From positions 1,345,766 through 1,409,765 of the forward strand of contig NC_011670.1 of NCBI RefSeq assembly GCF_000150955.2: DNA of 64,000 bases, given 5' to 3'. Source of the stretch: Phaeodactylum tricornutum CCAP 1055/1. Taxonomy: Eukaryota > Bacillariophyta > Bacillariophyceae > Surirellales > Neidiaceae. Position 1 is the first letter of the stretch, and each line of letters opens with the position of its first letter. Both the position numbers and the translations under genes were made by a program. Shown here one piece after another: positions 20,339 to 31,378 of this stretch. The notes beneath the pieces were generated by a model. That model saw only the letters and a list, made by a program, of their open reading frames with translations. It made no database searches and was not told the origin of the DNA.

Positions 20339-21204
20339 ATGTCCCTTACCTCTAATTTCCTTTTCTCTTTGATTTGGGGCTACGGATGGAAAGTCGCCCT
20401 CGTTGCGTTCCTGTACGTGACGAGTGTATTGGTGGGCCGTATTGCTTATCCCATCATACTACGATATCCTTGGCCGCATCCCACGACTTCCAGACGAATT
20501 TGCAGCGACAAGAGAAAGATTGTGGTACTCGCTGGTTCCTACAACCCACCGCATCTCGGGCACTTGGCCATGATACAGTATCTGGGTGAACGGTACGTGG
20601 ACCAGTTTCGTGGATTGCGTTCGCTTTATGTATTTTTGTAAACTCGGAAGGGACCTTATCAATTATGTTCCTTTGCTGCATATGTGTAGCTATAGAAAGG
20701 TGATAGTGGTAATTGGCGTAAACCCGAGCAAAAGGTACGACGTTACTCCAGAAGAACGAGCGGATTTGACTCGGCGCATGCTAAAGAGAAGCGCTACATC
20801 GTCCAATGTAGAAGTTCATGGTAAGTTTTGATCCGAAGACAGCAACATTGTGATACATATGGCTAATGACGGGTGCATCCATCTCTATAGTTGTGAAAGG
20901 CTACATATGGCGACATGCCAAGAGAGAAGGCGCCGAAATTTTCTTTCGGGGCATTCGGAGCTGGGAAAAGGACGGCCGAGAGGAACGATCCCTGCAGATT
21001 CTCAACACATGGGGACCCTTGCTGCTAGGTCCTTTGTGGTATCCTATCCCAACACAGTTTTTGGAAGGAAAACCAGAGTACAACCACATTAGTTCGACTC
21101 TGATACGAGACCTTTCGTCTATTCCGAACTCCAGTGTGACAGATTTGGAGCACTTGGTACCGAAGTCCATAGTCAAAGATGTGACAAAATTGTATGGTTG
21201 GTAA
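20339..21204 (+). CDS. Phosphopantetheine adenylyltransferase (CoaD-like), membrane-anchored
   Basis: Three exons (20339-20592, 20690-20820, 20891-21204; introns 97 and 70 nt), 232 residues. The core is a CoaD-type nucleotidylyltransferase: GSYNPPHLGH with the HxGH motif at residues 72-75, RKVIVVIGVNPSK, PEERADL, FFRGIRSWEKDGREE, TQFLEG and the closing HISSTLIRDL and LVPKSIVKDV, all aligned in order with bacterial PPAT. The enzyme makes dephospho-CoA from phosphopantetheine and ATP. Unlike bacterial CoaD it has about 60 extra N-terminal residues with a hydrophobic segment (about 14-35, WKVALVAFLYVTSVLVG), suggesting an organelle or endomembrane anchor. The second exon has two tandem acceptors, TAG and CTATAG, 6 nt apart and both in frame (ERYRKV or ERKV). 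Confidence 0.82.
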
Positions 21205-21616
21205 AGGGAGATACTTTCCGTTTCAGCTTCTCTGCTCCAGGGACTTGACAAATTTCCGCGAATTAACGTTACAGATGCGGCTGCACAATCGTTGAACGAA
21301 GGCCTGACGGGGACGCCTATGCGTACTTTTTCCGATTTGCGTTGCCAACGCCGTAGCATACACATGAAGGAACCATTGCACATTCAGATTGTAGACGTTT
21401 CACTCTGCCGTAAATTGGAAAGTTTGCACAGTCCTGTATCTCTGACAACATGGTCCGTTCATGGCAAATGAGCACCACAAGTGCCGCTATTTTCTTTTCT
21501 TGTCTACTAATGTCTTTTTATAGAGAATGTAAGCTAGTCGCATAACACAAAGGCGGTTTTATCATTGTACGCAGCACTTATTGTACCTGTATAAGTATTC
21601 GGAGATCCCGTTCCGT
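21205..21616. other. Convergent intergenic region
   Basis: 412 bp between the 3' ends of a rightward and a leftward gene. Nothing further recognised. Confidence 0.4.
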
Positions 21617-22962
21617 TTAGTAACGACGGGAGCGCTTTCGGCTGTTCTTCTCAGTGAACTTTTGCTTCATTTGTTTGTCTTTAAAATCAATAAAGTTTGT
21701 CCAGTACTTTATTTCTTCGTCTCCTTCCAGAATTTGCGCAGATTCAACCTTTGCACCAGCAACAGTCACATCGCCAGAAGCAATTTTCTTGCAAAGCTCC
21801 GCGACCTTGTCCGAGGGCTCTGAGAACCGAACGGCGCCGTCCTTTTGTCCTCTCGAATAGTCCATGTAGATCTTTTGCTCCTTAACTTCGTCGGTTGAGA
21901 TTTCCAAGCCCTTGGCCACAGCATCCAGCAAAGCTTCACGGTCTGGAAAGTTACCGATTCAGGTTATTAATACAAGATGGTCTGAACAGCAAGAAACAGA
22001 TGCCCACCAAACGTACCGGTGTCGGCTACAAGCCCGTTGATTTGAATGACGCAGCCTGGCTTCCATTCCAATGTGAAAGGAACGTATTCCTTTTTCTCGG
22101 TCGCTCCTTCCCTTTTTTCGCCCTTCGACTCCGAGCTGGGTTCCTTTCGCTTTTTGCGTGAATCTATGTAATCCTTCAGCGATAGAACTTCCAATTCCTT
22201 TTCTCCAAGTACAAGTTTTTTGGTGGTCTCATTCTTTTCTCCCCCCTTCGACGTTAGCGTTTCGGCTGCTGCCTTTTCGAACGCATCTTTGTTTTCAAAC
22301 TCGACCAAGGCGGCGCCCAAAGGCACCCGGCGTTTGCTACCGGAACGACGACGATTGCTGTTCGCCTTCTTGTGATCATAATCATCGTCATCCGCTTCGG
22401 CAGAGTCGGATCGACGGAATCGCAGTTTCACAATCGCAATTGGGCCGTAGCTGCCGAACAAATCACGTACATCATCAGTAGTGACTTCGTAGTTGACGTT
22501 TCCATCACTTTCCTGAATGGGTAAATTGCTAACGTAAAGGGTCACGGGGATGTTCTCGTCCATGAGTTTCGAAGTGAATGGATCGGTACGACCAATTGCT
22601 TTGCCATCTTCGGAGACTTGCAATTTGTTCAATGACTTGGCGGCCAGGACGACAACGTCAGGAGAACTAGTATGTTGTTTGATAGTATTAAAACGCAATA
22701 AACTCTCAACAGTCACTTGATGAGGGTACTCCCCGGCTTCGTTGAGAAGCTGCTTGCGAATAAAATAATCCTGACGCACGTTGGCATCGGAAAAGAAGAA
22801 TGCGAGACGCTCTGCGACGGCTTGGACAACAACTTTGTCCGCCAGGTCGGCTTGTTCGATATTTGACACTTTATCGGTGCAAGCGGCTACCTTTGTGTCA
22901 GCAGCTACTGTAGTGGCTTCGTCGGGAGCAGCAGCGTTGTCTTGGGAATCTTCGGTCGCCAT
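21617..22962 (-). CDS. SSB: La protein (LARP3 type)
   Basis: Two exons on the minus strand (22962-22017 and 21942-21617; intron 74 nt, GTACGT donor, TTTCCAG acceptor), 423 residues with frames closing exactly. Domain order is that of genuine La: an acidic Ala-rich leader; La motif (about 42-130, with AFFFSDANVRQDYFIRKQL and VESLLRFNTIKQ); RRM1 (about 138-235, with TLYVSNLPIQ and GAALVEFENKDAFEKA); a Lys-rich linker; and a C-terminal xRRM (with IYMDYSRGQKDGAVRF, the RNP3-like signature). It ends in a basic RKRSRRY nuclear signal. La binds the UUU-3' tails of RNA polymerase III transcripts and aids tRNA maturation. It is divergent from the peroxiredoxin-like gene. Confidence 0.92.
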
Positions 22963-23314
22963 TGTTGGAACGCTTTTGACGGGAGACCAGAAAGCGTAGT
23001 GTGTATCAAAGTAGTCTCGAAGAATTAGTCTGCATCTTCCTTCATCTCCGTCCAGGGCAGAATCAAATCCAACTGTTTTGGTATTTTACATGGTTGTAAG
23101 GAAGTCGAGGGGGGACGTACAGACAGTACATTTCTGATTGCCATGATAGGCCGGCAAACTCTGTGACGTCAAATACGTGACCAGGACTGGAGGCATGAAA
23201 TCCAATGTTGTCGATATTCGGCCATCAACAGAGGTAAATCTTGACTGCGAGTAATTCACCATGAAGTATATGCAAGCCGTGTAAGCGTACAACTTCACCG
23301 AGCTTCGTTCCGTG
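22963..23314. promoter_or_regulatory. Divergent promoter with a full CRE palindrome
   Basis: 352 bp between the La and peroxiredoxin-like genes. It contains TGACGTCA at 23164-23171, the complete consensus CRE palindrome, about 200 bp upstream of the La ATG and 145 bp upstream of the other ATG. Confidence 0.5.
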
Positions 23315-24196
23315 ATGTTTACTGTCAGCCGCTGTCTTGTTCTCTTGTTGTTTTGCAAAGCAAGACTGGTACGAGCGTATCAACCTCTTAAGGGAGTTAC
23401 GGCAACACCAGTCAAAGACCCATCGGGCCAGGTTGACATCGGCGAATGGCTGTCTACAAACGATGGTAGCGGGGGTAGAAGATTAGTAGTCTTTGGTACA
23501 TATGCCGCGGATTTCAATGCGATCGAATACGGACAACGGCTGCGTTATTACTGGCCAAAGCTTCGTGAGGAAAAGAGTTTGGAAAAATGTGCGCTACTGC
23601 TGAATTGTCAGCCGGCTGCTGCAAAGGCTCTAGCGGAACAAGTGGACCTTCCCGAATCCATCGAGCTTTGGGTGGACAACAGTGGTGAGTCTGGTCGAAA
23701 ATTTGGTGTAGGACGTGGGTGGTTACCGGAAAACAACGACATAAACCCATATTTGAAGTTGTTCGGGATGCTATTTGGTCTAGGAGCCTGGGCGACACTG
23801 CCAGCCGTGATTGGTGGATACATTGGCAATCCGTTTACTCCCCAGCCCTGGATTGAAGATGCACTAGCAGTAGGCCAACGAAAAGGGCGCTGGCCTGATA
23901 ATGCTTTGGAGATATCTAGTGACGGGAACGTCACGAACAAGTTTACTGAATTACCGTTTGTAGGAAGGTGGCCCCGTCGACCGCTGGAATTGGCCACGCT
24001 CCGGTTGCAGTCGATGATTGGTATCTCGCTGTCCGAATGGAAGACACTGGCGCCCGATGAAGAAGCGCTTGGTGCTGGCGTTCTAACTCAGTTGGGGGGT
24101 TGCATTGTTGTCGAGAATGGTGAGCCTTTGTTTGAATGGCGTGATCCGGGAATCTGTGCTGTGGCGAACTTTGAAGATATTCTTAGCAAACTTTGA
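23315..24196 (+). CDS. Peroxiredoxin-like 2 family protein (AhpC/TSA-like), plastid type
   Basis: 293 residues from ATG at 23315. It starts with a signal peptide ([21 protein letters not shown]), then YQPLKG, with an aromatic at the cleavage site, consistent with the diatom secondary-plastid route. The body matches the PRXL2/AhpC-TSA antioxidant family of plants and cyanobacteria: [21 protein letters not shown] at the thioredoxin-fold active-site strand, [41 protein letters not shown] and a C-terminal [19 protein letters not shown]. The usual Cys-containing active-site turn after the first strand is replaced by TYAADFN, so the classical peroxidatic thiol seems missing. A stress or redox role is therefore uncertain. 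Confidence 0.8.
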   Translation: MFTVSRCLVLLLFCKARLVRAYQPLKGVTATPVKDPSGQVDIGEWLSTNDGSGGRRLVVFGTYAADFNAIEYGQRLRYYWPKLREEKSLEKCALLLNCQPAAAKALAEQVDLPESIELWVDNSGESGRKFGVGRGWLPENNDINPYLKLFGMLFGLGAWATLPAVIGGYIGNPFTPQPWIEDALAVGQRKGRWPDNALEISSDGNVTNKFTELPFVGRWPRRPLELATLRLQSMIGISLSEWKTLAPDEEALGAGVLTQLGGCIVVENGEPLFEWRDPGICAVANFEDILSKL

Positions 24197-24648
24197 GCCT
24201 CTCCCCATCAAATCGTAGAGCCGAAGCCAAGCGCATGTATTAGATCTTCTACTGTAGGAGGTGTGTTTTCACGGTCAGAAAAGTTCACGAGACTTCTAGG
24301 CAATAAGTGATGTGAGTTGATTTCTGAAGGCATCAATCAGCTTTTATTGTCAGGTAAGGTAAAATATTTAAAGTTTAAACAAATTCGGTTTTAAACGATA
24401 CGTGCGAATAGTCAGACGAACATCATTATTACTGTGGTATATTTTCACTGTCACACGCTTGTAAAGTATTGTTGCCGATTACTGTCAGACAGTGCAGTCT
24501 CTTTCCAGTAAATGAATTGTTCTGGTCTTTGACGAACCCATCATAGAACGACTGTCAAGACAGAGTCGATTTTAATGTAAGGAAAACCAGTGCCCCTAGT
24601 TCTTCATAAAGGAATGCTACGCCTGGGGATACGATGGACTCCTGAAGG
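24197..24648. promoter_or_regulatory. Intergenic region upstream of FANCD2
   Basis: 452 bp. It carries TTCACTGTCA at 24444-24453 and ATTACTGTCA at 24478-24487, variants of a motif recurring in gaps of this window. No extra upstream exon could be recognised. Confidence 0.4.
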
Positions 24649-27600
24649 ATGGCCGAAAATATCGATGCTGAATTAAAGTCCACGCTGCAACGTCAAGTGC
24701 CGTTGCTGCGCGTCACACCGTCTGACAGCTTACGGCGAGATATCGCAAGTATGATTTTGGACGCCACTTCCTCATTCTTCAAAAGATGGAATCAGCAAGT
24801 TGACTCTTTGGAGCATCCTTACACAGCGGAGGAAGCTTTACACGTTTTGCTCCTTTCCCTGGGACGTGGAGATGCCCAGGTACGCCACCGCGTCCTGGAG
24901 ATGCTGGCGGTGACATCGCAGGAAAAATGTAGAAGAATTCTTTGGGAATTTTTACCATTTACTTTTCCTGAAGAGCCCTCGCAAACGGCTTCATCTGAAA
25001 TTGTGAAGGCTTTGCAATCGATACTCGCAAAAGAACAGGCGACCGTCCTGCCAATTCTGAAGGCTCTCTCACTGCTACCTGTGGAGGATGATAGTCCGAA
25101 CGAAACTTTTCGGATAGCAATGGACGCTATTCCTGTAGCGGAACAGAACCAGCTATCAGCTGTTTTTCAGATCATGTTGGTCAATGTGGCATCAGATGAA
25201 GATTCATCTTCTGCTTACCAAGCAATTCGAAATAAAATATGCCATGTTGAAACACTTGGAGATGTGCCGAGTCTAGTTAGTGTTTCAGGGCAAGCTGTCG
25301 TGGCGCTACGCAATGCCTTTCTCAACGAATCTAGTGGTGGCCTTTTGGCGAAAGCTTTTGTGAAGCAAGTCATCCAATTAGTCCAATCGAATCCGGGAAG
25401 ATGTCTATTTTTCGATTGGGCCGTAATCCTTACGCTATTAGAACAACCTTCTCACAAGAAGAAGTTTGAAGATTTATTTGACGAGTGGCTGACCGGTTCT
25501 TCCTTCCCTTTCGCTGCAATCAATCGATTGGTCTCCATTTTCTGCCTTGTTTCGAAATCAGACCCCCCAGTGCTATACACTGCATTGATACGTTCTTTCA
25601 TGCACCTATCTCTTTTTTTGATGGTTGCTCCTCTTCGAATTTCTGTTCCGAGGCGAACACGCCAGACGTATGAGTCGGTAGTTTTTGACTTCCTTCTCGC
25701 TTTGGACGATACGTCACAAGCAGAGTTACTACAGAGTATAGTGCATCTCAGTGCTGAACTAGCACAAGGGCCAGTGGAGCTGTCGTTGCGAAGAAGACGG
25801 AGTCTTTCGGACGAAAGTGTGGATTATGCTTGCCGATCGGTCAATCATATCCTCGGCAAACTTGCCGAAAGAAGTCCGTCAATTTTAGGCTGTTTTCGAC
25901 ACGTTCTTGAAAGTCGCCTGTCTGGATCTCTGTTCAGTCAATCGGAGCCATCGGACCTGAAATCGGTATCGGAAATCAGTAATATGCTCTCGTCTCTGGC
26001 AGTATCGGGCCCACATAGTCAGGCTATCGCAAGGGTGCCCGATCTAATGGTGCTGTTGAAAAAGCTATTGTTTCCGTCGGCTGAAACCTGTGTCGATGCT
26101 CTTGATGATTTTACCATCGTTGCTAAAGGCCTTATTCTCGCGACCGCAATGATCAAAAAAGTCAATCTTGACGAAGAGGCTAGAGATACAATCAAAAAGT
26201 GGGTTCTACGTGTGATCCTTCCGTCTACTAGACGCATGATAGAACCAGAGCTTGGATCCCCAGGTCTGAAATTTCTCGAAGCTTGGATGAATGAAGAAGT
26301 CAACAATGACACCCACCTTGTTTTTCAGCACTTTAGGAAGGTTCTTTCAAATACAGGTCTAATTCAAGTTCTTTCCCACTATCAAAAAAGCAAACGAAAG
26401 TATCACACGGTGCTTGGATATGAGAAGACGACTGGTCTGGGGTCGTCAACTTTACCTGAGAAGGAGAATGAAAGGCGACACATTGTGTTTTGTGTTACTT
26501 TCTTTCTGAAGCATTTTGAGCTTCGAAATTCCGACAGATGGAAACATGCTATGGCTTGGACTTTTGAGCTAGTAGACACGTACTTGAGGATAGGAAGGGG
26601 AAAGGCAAGAACGAATTGGAAGCCTGATTGTTGGCTGCAGGCTATGATTGAATTTCCCAAAGTCAAACTAGCAGGTCATGGTGGTTCTCATCGATCCATT
26701 CGCATAAAACAATGGCTCAGGAAAATATTTGAGGACCTCAACCCGGAAAATTTTAAAGCTACCGAAATTGTTGTGGATCCCAATGATTTACTGGAATACC
26801 TTCAAGAGGTACAAGCAATAGGCGATATTCAGCTATTTTGCGATGAAGTGCTATTTTTTGAATTGTCGTTGCTCGTCGGACTGGCAGTTGTCGCGGCTGT
26901 TTTGAAAAATTCGCTGGCCCACTTCCGTTGGACAGCTCCGACGGCATCCACACATACTCGTTTGCTCACGTTCCTTCAGAATAACTTCATCAGATTGTAT
27001 GGTATGAAGATTAAATTACGATTTCTTTTCGTACTTCTGAAAGCGCTCCGTTCGAAAAGGCTGACACAGATGGATGACTATGTAAGTAGACTCGTCCATT
27101 GACATGATCGAGACGAAAGTGTGTACCTTCAAGCTGAACGCGTTTCCGTTGTCTTTCTTCGAAGGCCAGAACTCGGGCTGCGGAGGCTGAAAGGACTGGT
27201 CAAAATGCCGAACACAGCCTATTTCGAACCAGCCAATACCTCAACCAAGTTGATCTGTGGGAATGCTTGACTGACTGCAGACATGACATAGTCCTAAAAA
27301 CTGGGATTGGGGCATTGAAATTTAATACAAAAACAGAGTCTCTGGGTGACCACTCATTTCTTGATGTCGTTCATTTGAGGACGTGTATTTTAAGTCATAT
27401 TTGTGATCAATGCAACGGCTCAACGCTATCCTTGTTGTCTGGGTCTGGGCGTGAATGTGATGCGAAACTCGAGAAAATGGCTTCGACGGCCTTCCTCCTC
27501 ATCGATGATTTTCCTTCTCTTCGCAAGGCACTTTGGCAGCAAGATGATGAGGTAAGTTCCTGTGAGGATTGTGTCTTAGCCAAGGTCATGCTCATTTTCT

Positions 27601-29253
27601 ACCCCTTTTACCCTTTAGCAATACTTGTTGCAACTAAAGGCGCTGGCTGTTTTGTATTTAAGACTGTTTCATCTGGTTGCTGAACGACACTGCGTGGACC
27701 AGAAACCTATCGAATGCTCCCTGAAATTTTTAGATCGTGCGTTCCATGGAGAAGATGCTGGTCACAAATCACAAAAAGTGTTGGTCGAACAAGTGAATCA
27801 AGCTTTATACAAACGCTTGGCAGACGCTATAGATGTGGATATCGGAAACAACATTGTTGAGCTATTGTCATTGTTTGTCGCTCGGATTAAAGGACGATTT
27901 GTTGGCGAAGTAATTCAGGCCAACCTCTCCTTTATGTACACTGTCTACGACGACATGGACAACGATGCTGTATCTGTTGAAATTGGAAGGCCCCGAGTAT
28001 TTCAATCGCTTTTGAAAGCCAGCATAACTGATTTCACAACGGATCGCCATAAAGCCTTGATACGCGCTGTGGATACAATGGTATCAAAAGTTTCTGAAGC
28101 ATCCGACAGGAGAGACAGTCAGGTAGTTCTTCGTCACTTTCAAAGCGGTCTTGTGCGACACTTTGGTCTCGTTCACTTCACCGATTCTCCTTCCAAAGAA
28201 TACGTCTTATCGGCATCAAAGCTCATCACTGAAATCGATTCTTTCCTTTTCATCTTTGGTCGCAAGGTGGGGTTGAAACGAGACCAGACACATCTTGGAG
28301 ATCCAAAACCATCAAAACGAGCATGGGCATCTGGTTTGCCTTTTATTCCTGCACTCGACGGAAAAACATTCCATGAAATGTATCACAGTGTTATGCGGTT
28401 TGTCATTGGAGCCGCAGCGCTCTCTGATCCTTCTTCAACGCCTTCTTCAGGAGTGCCTGCTCTTGGGCCTTACGTCGACCTGGCAGCTCTATTTCAGCTA
28501 TTTGGCCGCCTCATCGCTATATATAAAATGAATTTGAGCGTATTTCCACGCAAATCCTTCACTTTCGTCATACAAGATGCCCGAATGATGCTCACAGTTG
28601 CTGTTGTACAGCTGAATTGTTCTGTAGATTGGCGCAACCTTCAACCTTTGTTGTCTGTTGTGGACCGAAGACGTGGTCAAGTTGATCTGGGGGCGATGTC
28701 GTATTTTGAAACGTTTCTGAACGTTGTATCTTATAATACAGTGGGTCAATTGTGGCGTCTGGCAGAAAAAATGCGGTCGGATACTTCTAATGATATGTCC
28801 AAGATCGCAGCGCTGAGGGCAGTGACAGACAAAGCATCCCGGAAATTGAAGACTATAGCTAATGCTCACAACCTAAAGGCTATATCGTTTGAATCCATGG
28901 ACGAATTCGATGGTCAAGAGAAACCGCCACTTTCTGATCCTATTCGGGGCTTTCACTTGCTTGCAGCTGCCGATAAAGCATGGTGGAACGAGATGTCCTG
29001 TTTACCGATAGTGGGAACACCACGCGGAGATGCCTCTGCGGCCAAGAAGCGATCTTTACAGGACTTGGGATCCTCTTCTGACGACAAAAATGTCACAGAA
29101 GAGGATCTACCCGACCAGGGAGGTGACACACAGTCTTTGGACAGTGACTCGTTTAGAGTTGCTGGAGGTTGGGGTGGTGATTCAGATGGAGACGAAGACG
29201 ACTCGGTCGATGAACTCCTGCTGCTTGTGCCGAAACTAACGCAACACAATTAA
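24649..29253 (+). CDS. FANCD2: FANCD2 (Fanconi anaemia group D2) homologue
   Basis: Three exons (24649-27081, 27165-27551, 27619-29253; introns 83 and 67 nt, all phase 0) give 1484 residues, close to human FANCD2 (1451). The protein is all helical. Alignable stretches run in order: ILRRILWEFLPFTF-like unit, ILKALSLLPVEDD, LSAVFQIMLVNV then AYQAIRNKI, a long segment from SVSGQAVVALRNAF through FDWAVILTLL, KKFEDLFDEWL and YESVVFDFLLALDD, the CRSVNHILGKLAERSP unit, and a C-terminal FGRLIAIYK region. The C terminus is acidic, as in animals. Monoubiquitinated FANCD2 clamps DNA with FANCI at interstrand crosslinks. The N terminus is about 100 residues shorter than human before the first alignable unit. 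FANCI shares the fold and is the main alternative. Confidence 0.82.
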
Positions 29254-29312
29254 TAGGATAGAGAAGTGCGTAATATTTAGGGACAGAAGTATGCTAGTGA
29301 CGGTTTTGTTCC

Positions 29313-30482
29313 TCATGTGGGTGCAATAGTCAAAACAGAGCAATTTCCAAAGTCATGTAGCAGCGGGGAATACGATGTCAACCAAGATCTGGTTCGGTCA
29401 ACTTCGGTCGGGCCAAAGGTTTGTAAAAAGTCAGCTTGCTTCTCTACCTTCACCTCCATTCGTGGGTTCGTCCAAGAGTTTTGTACAAATGCCGCGAGTT
29501 TTGCGAAGTTCGTTGGAAACAAAATGTCGCAGCATGGTGGTGCTTGTAAGTAGCATTCATGATCGACATCATCCATGGATGTCACGATGGGCTCTCCACT
29601 TGCCCAGACACTCCTACGGTGCCAATTATTGTCCTCCACCTGCAGTCGATCGGGAGGGGGAAGCCAGTCAAAGTCTGCCAGGAGTAGACGAGCGTTGGGC
29701 CTTTCGCGGGGCAAATGTCTCAGAACACCACACGCCACGGTCGGGATCCATGAAATCGGTACTCGTTTATATGATGGAGCCGCAAGCAAAACACTTTTCA
29801 ATAGATCATCCGACAGTGGTACAAATACCTCTTCCGTCTGATTTACTTCGTTCTCGCTGCCAACTACAGGATGTACTTCAGCTTGGTCGATTTTTCCATT
29901 GCGAACGCGGATTTTGTCATGTGGCAAGTTATCGAGTAATTCCAGTGCAATGACGACTGTCGGATTATCGGACGGCGAAAGCAAGGAAGCCGACCCTTCC
30001 GCCACTTCCAACAAGTCGGTGTGTTGATAAAATATCCGTTCTGCATGTGCACTGGAGCCAAGGGTATTTTTTTGAAGTTCACTCAGACTTGGTGACGAGT
30101 CGATGATTGTATACGACAATCGCTCATATAAATCGGGGCGGGTAAATTGTAAATGGTTCAAAATAAGGTGCGCGTTGGTCCCTCGGCCTCCGCCAAGTTC
30201 GACAAGATCGACCGACTGTGACTCTGACAACTCAATGCTGCTCAAGGTTCCCGATACAAAGTTGGCCAAAACATTGGAATAATAAGGTTTAAACAACTCA
30301 ACTGGTGTGAGCCATTGTCCTTTCTGTGAATCATATAATTTTTGGTCGACGTGTTTCCAGTGCCATTCACCCCACAGGGATGACAGGCCGATCGAAGCAA
30401 CACCTGTACTGCCAACGACGGCGTCAGCAGATTGCGCATAGTATTCCGCCAACCGGCGACCCACTTCTCTCCTTACCAGCAT
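29313..30482 (-). CDS. NDUFAF7: NDUFAF7/MidA-like mitochondrial methyltransferase
   Basis: Leftward single-exon gene, 389 residues, 59 bp from the convergent FANCD2. It matches the Methyltransf_28 family: TPVELFKPYYSNVLANFV in place of the canonical GDFxTSPE region, the SAM loop VELGGGRGTNAHLILNHL (near residue 94), YTIIDSSPSLSELQ, and ALELLDNLPHDKI, the counterpart of the family's NEFxDALP motif. NDUFAF7 dimethylates an arginine of the NDUFS2 subunit during complex I assembly. The N terminus (MLVRREVGRRLAEYYAQS) is basic and could be mitochondrial, though a further upstream exon is possible. The replaced GDFxT segment makes this a divergent member. Confidence 0.8.
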   Translation of the reverse strand: MLVRREVGRRLAEYYAQSADAVVGSTGVASIGLSSLWGEWHWKHVDQKLYDSQKGQWLTPVELFKPYYSNVLANFVSGTLSSIELSESQSVDLVELGGGRGTNAHLILNHLQFTRPDLYERLSYTIIDSSPSLSELQKNTLGSSAHAERIFYQHTDLLEVAEGSASLLSPSDNPTVVIALELLDNLPHDKIRVRNGKIDQAEVHPVVGSENEVNQTEEVFVPLSDDLLKSVLLAAPSYKRVPISWIPTVACGVLRHLPRERPNARLLLADFDWLPPPDRLQVEDNNWHRRSVWASGEPIVTSMDDVDHECYLQAPPCCDILFPTNFAKLAAFVQNSWTNPRMEVKVEKQADFLQTFGPTEVDRTRSWLTSYSPLLHDFGNCSVLTIAPT

Positions 30483-30688
30483 TTGAGTTGCGTACCGATA
30501 GCGAGCAAATCAAAGAGTTTTCTTGTTGCATTCGATTCAAAAGGCTTTGACTGTCTTGTGATTTTTGTGACAGTTGGCATATCTAAGCGTAAACAACAGT
30601 TTCATACCGATTCATCATTTGGAAAGATTTCCTGTGGTCAGATCTGATGTACCGAATAGAATATCTCGTAGAGTATTCGCCTGCGTGC

Positions 30689-30693
30689 AAAAA
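30689..30693 (-). terminator. RNA polymerase III terminator
   Basis: Five T on the minus strand, three bases beyond the tRNA 3' end. Confidence 0.7.
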
Positions 30694-30696
30694 CGA

Positions 30697-30770
30697 TACA
30701 CGGATCGGGAATCGAACCCGAGACCTATCGCGTGTGAAGCGATCGTCATAACCAACTAGACCATCCATGC
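30697..30770 (-). tRNA. tRNA-Val (anticodon CAC)
   Basis: 74 nt on the minus strand. The acceptor stem GCATGGA/TCCGTGT pairs fully with two G-U wobbles. The D-arm contains the A box TGGTCTAGTTGG. The anticodon stem ATCGC/GCGAT encloses loop TTCACAC, giving anticodon CAC (valine). Variable loop AGGTC; T-arm TCGGG-TTCGATT-CCCGA with a canonical B box; discriminator A. There is no intron and no encoded CCA. A T5 terminator follows. Confidence 0.95.
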
Positions 30771-31378
30771 TTGAAATACAGTACAACTTGAAGGTAGATT
30801 TGAAACTATAAAAATTGTAGTTGATTGCTTGCTGAACAATATTTCGACATAGTCATGCTGCACTTACAGTGTGTAGTTACATACATTGTTCTTTCGATCT
30901 TTACTGTTACAAGAAGTACACGCAAGGACAACAAACAATTACAGTAGCAGTAGATTTGCGGTGAGTTCATTAGCAAAAGCCTTTGTCCTAGCAGAAAGAT
31001 ACAATGTGAATGAACTCTGTTACGCCGCACTTCACTTACTGTTATAGCCGGTACTAAAAGTTCCTTCTACTTAAAACCCGAATGATTCTTCTGAGTTGTC
31101 TGTCAGTCAATTTACCAACAAAGTGATAATATAGCAATTCCACACTGTGAACGATAGTCTTTAAAGATCATACCGCAAATAAGTTATCTGCTTTTCTTTG
31201 CGGGGAAACGGTCTTGGAGGCAGCCTACTCTTGGTCAAAACTGTAGTGGATCTGTGATGTCGTGTTTTTTAATTGCAAAGAGCTTACACCAGTGAATCCT
31301 TCCACTTTAACAGCGTTCTGAATACTAACATAATCAACGTCTACCACTCCTAGCTTTACACTCTTACGCAGCTTTCCT
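30771..31378. other. Intergenic region
   Basis: 608 bp between the tRNA and the 3' end of the nucleoporin gene. It holds two exact copies of TTACTGTTA (30901-30909 and 31036-31044). No gene seen. Confidence 0.45.

Noticed and set aside
27267-27683. Separate small gene between two large frames
   Set aside because: It is exon 2 of FANCD2: it has matching acceptor and donor, phase 0 on both sides, and its final codons are intronic.
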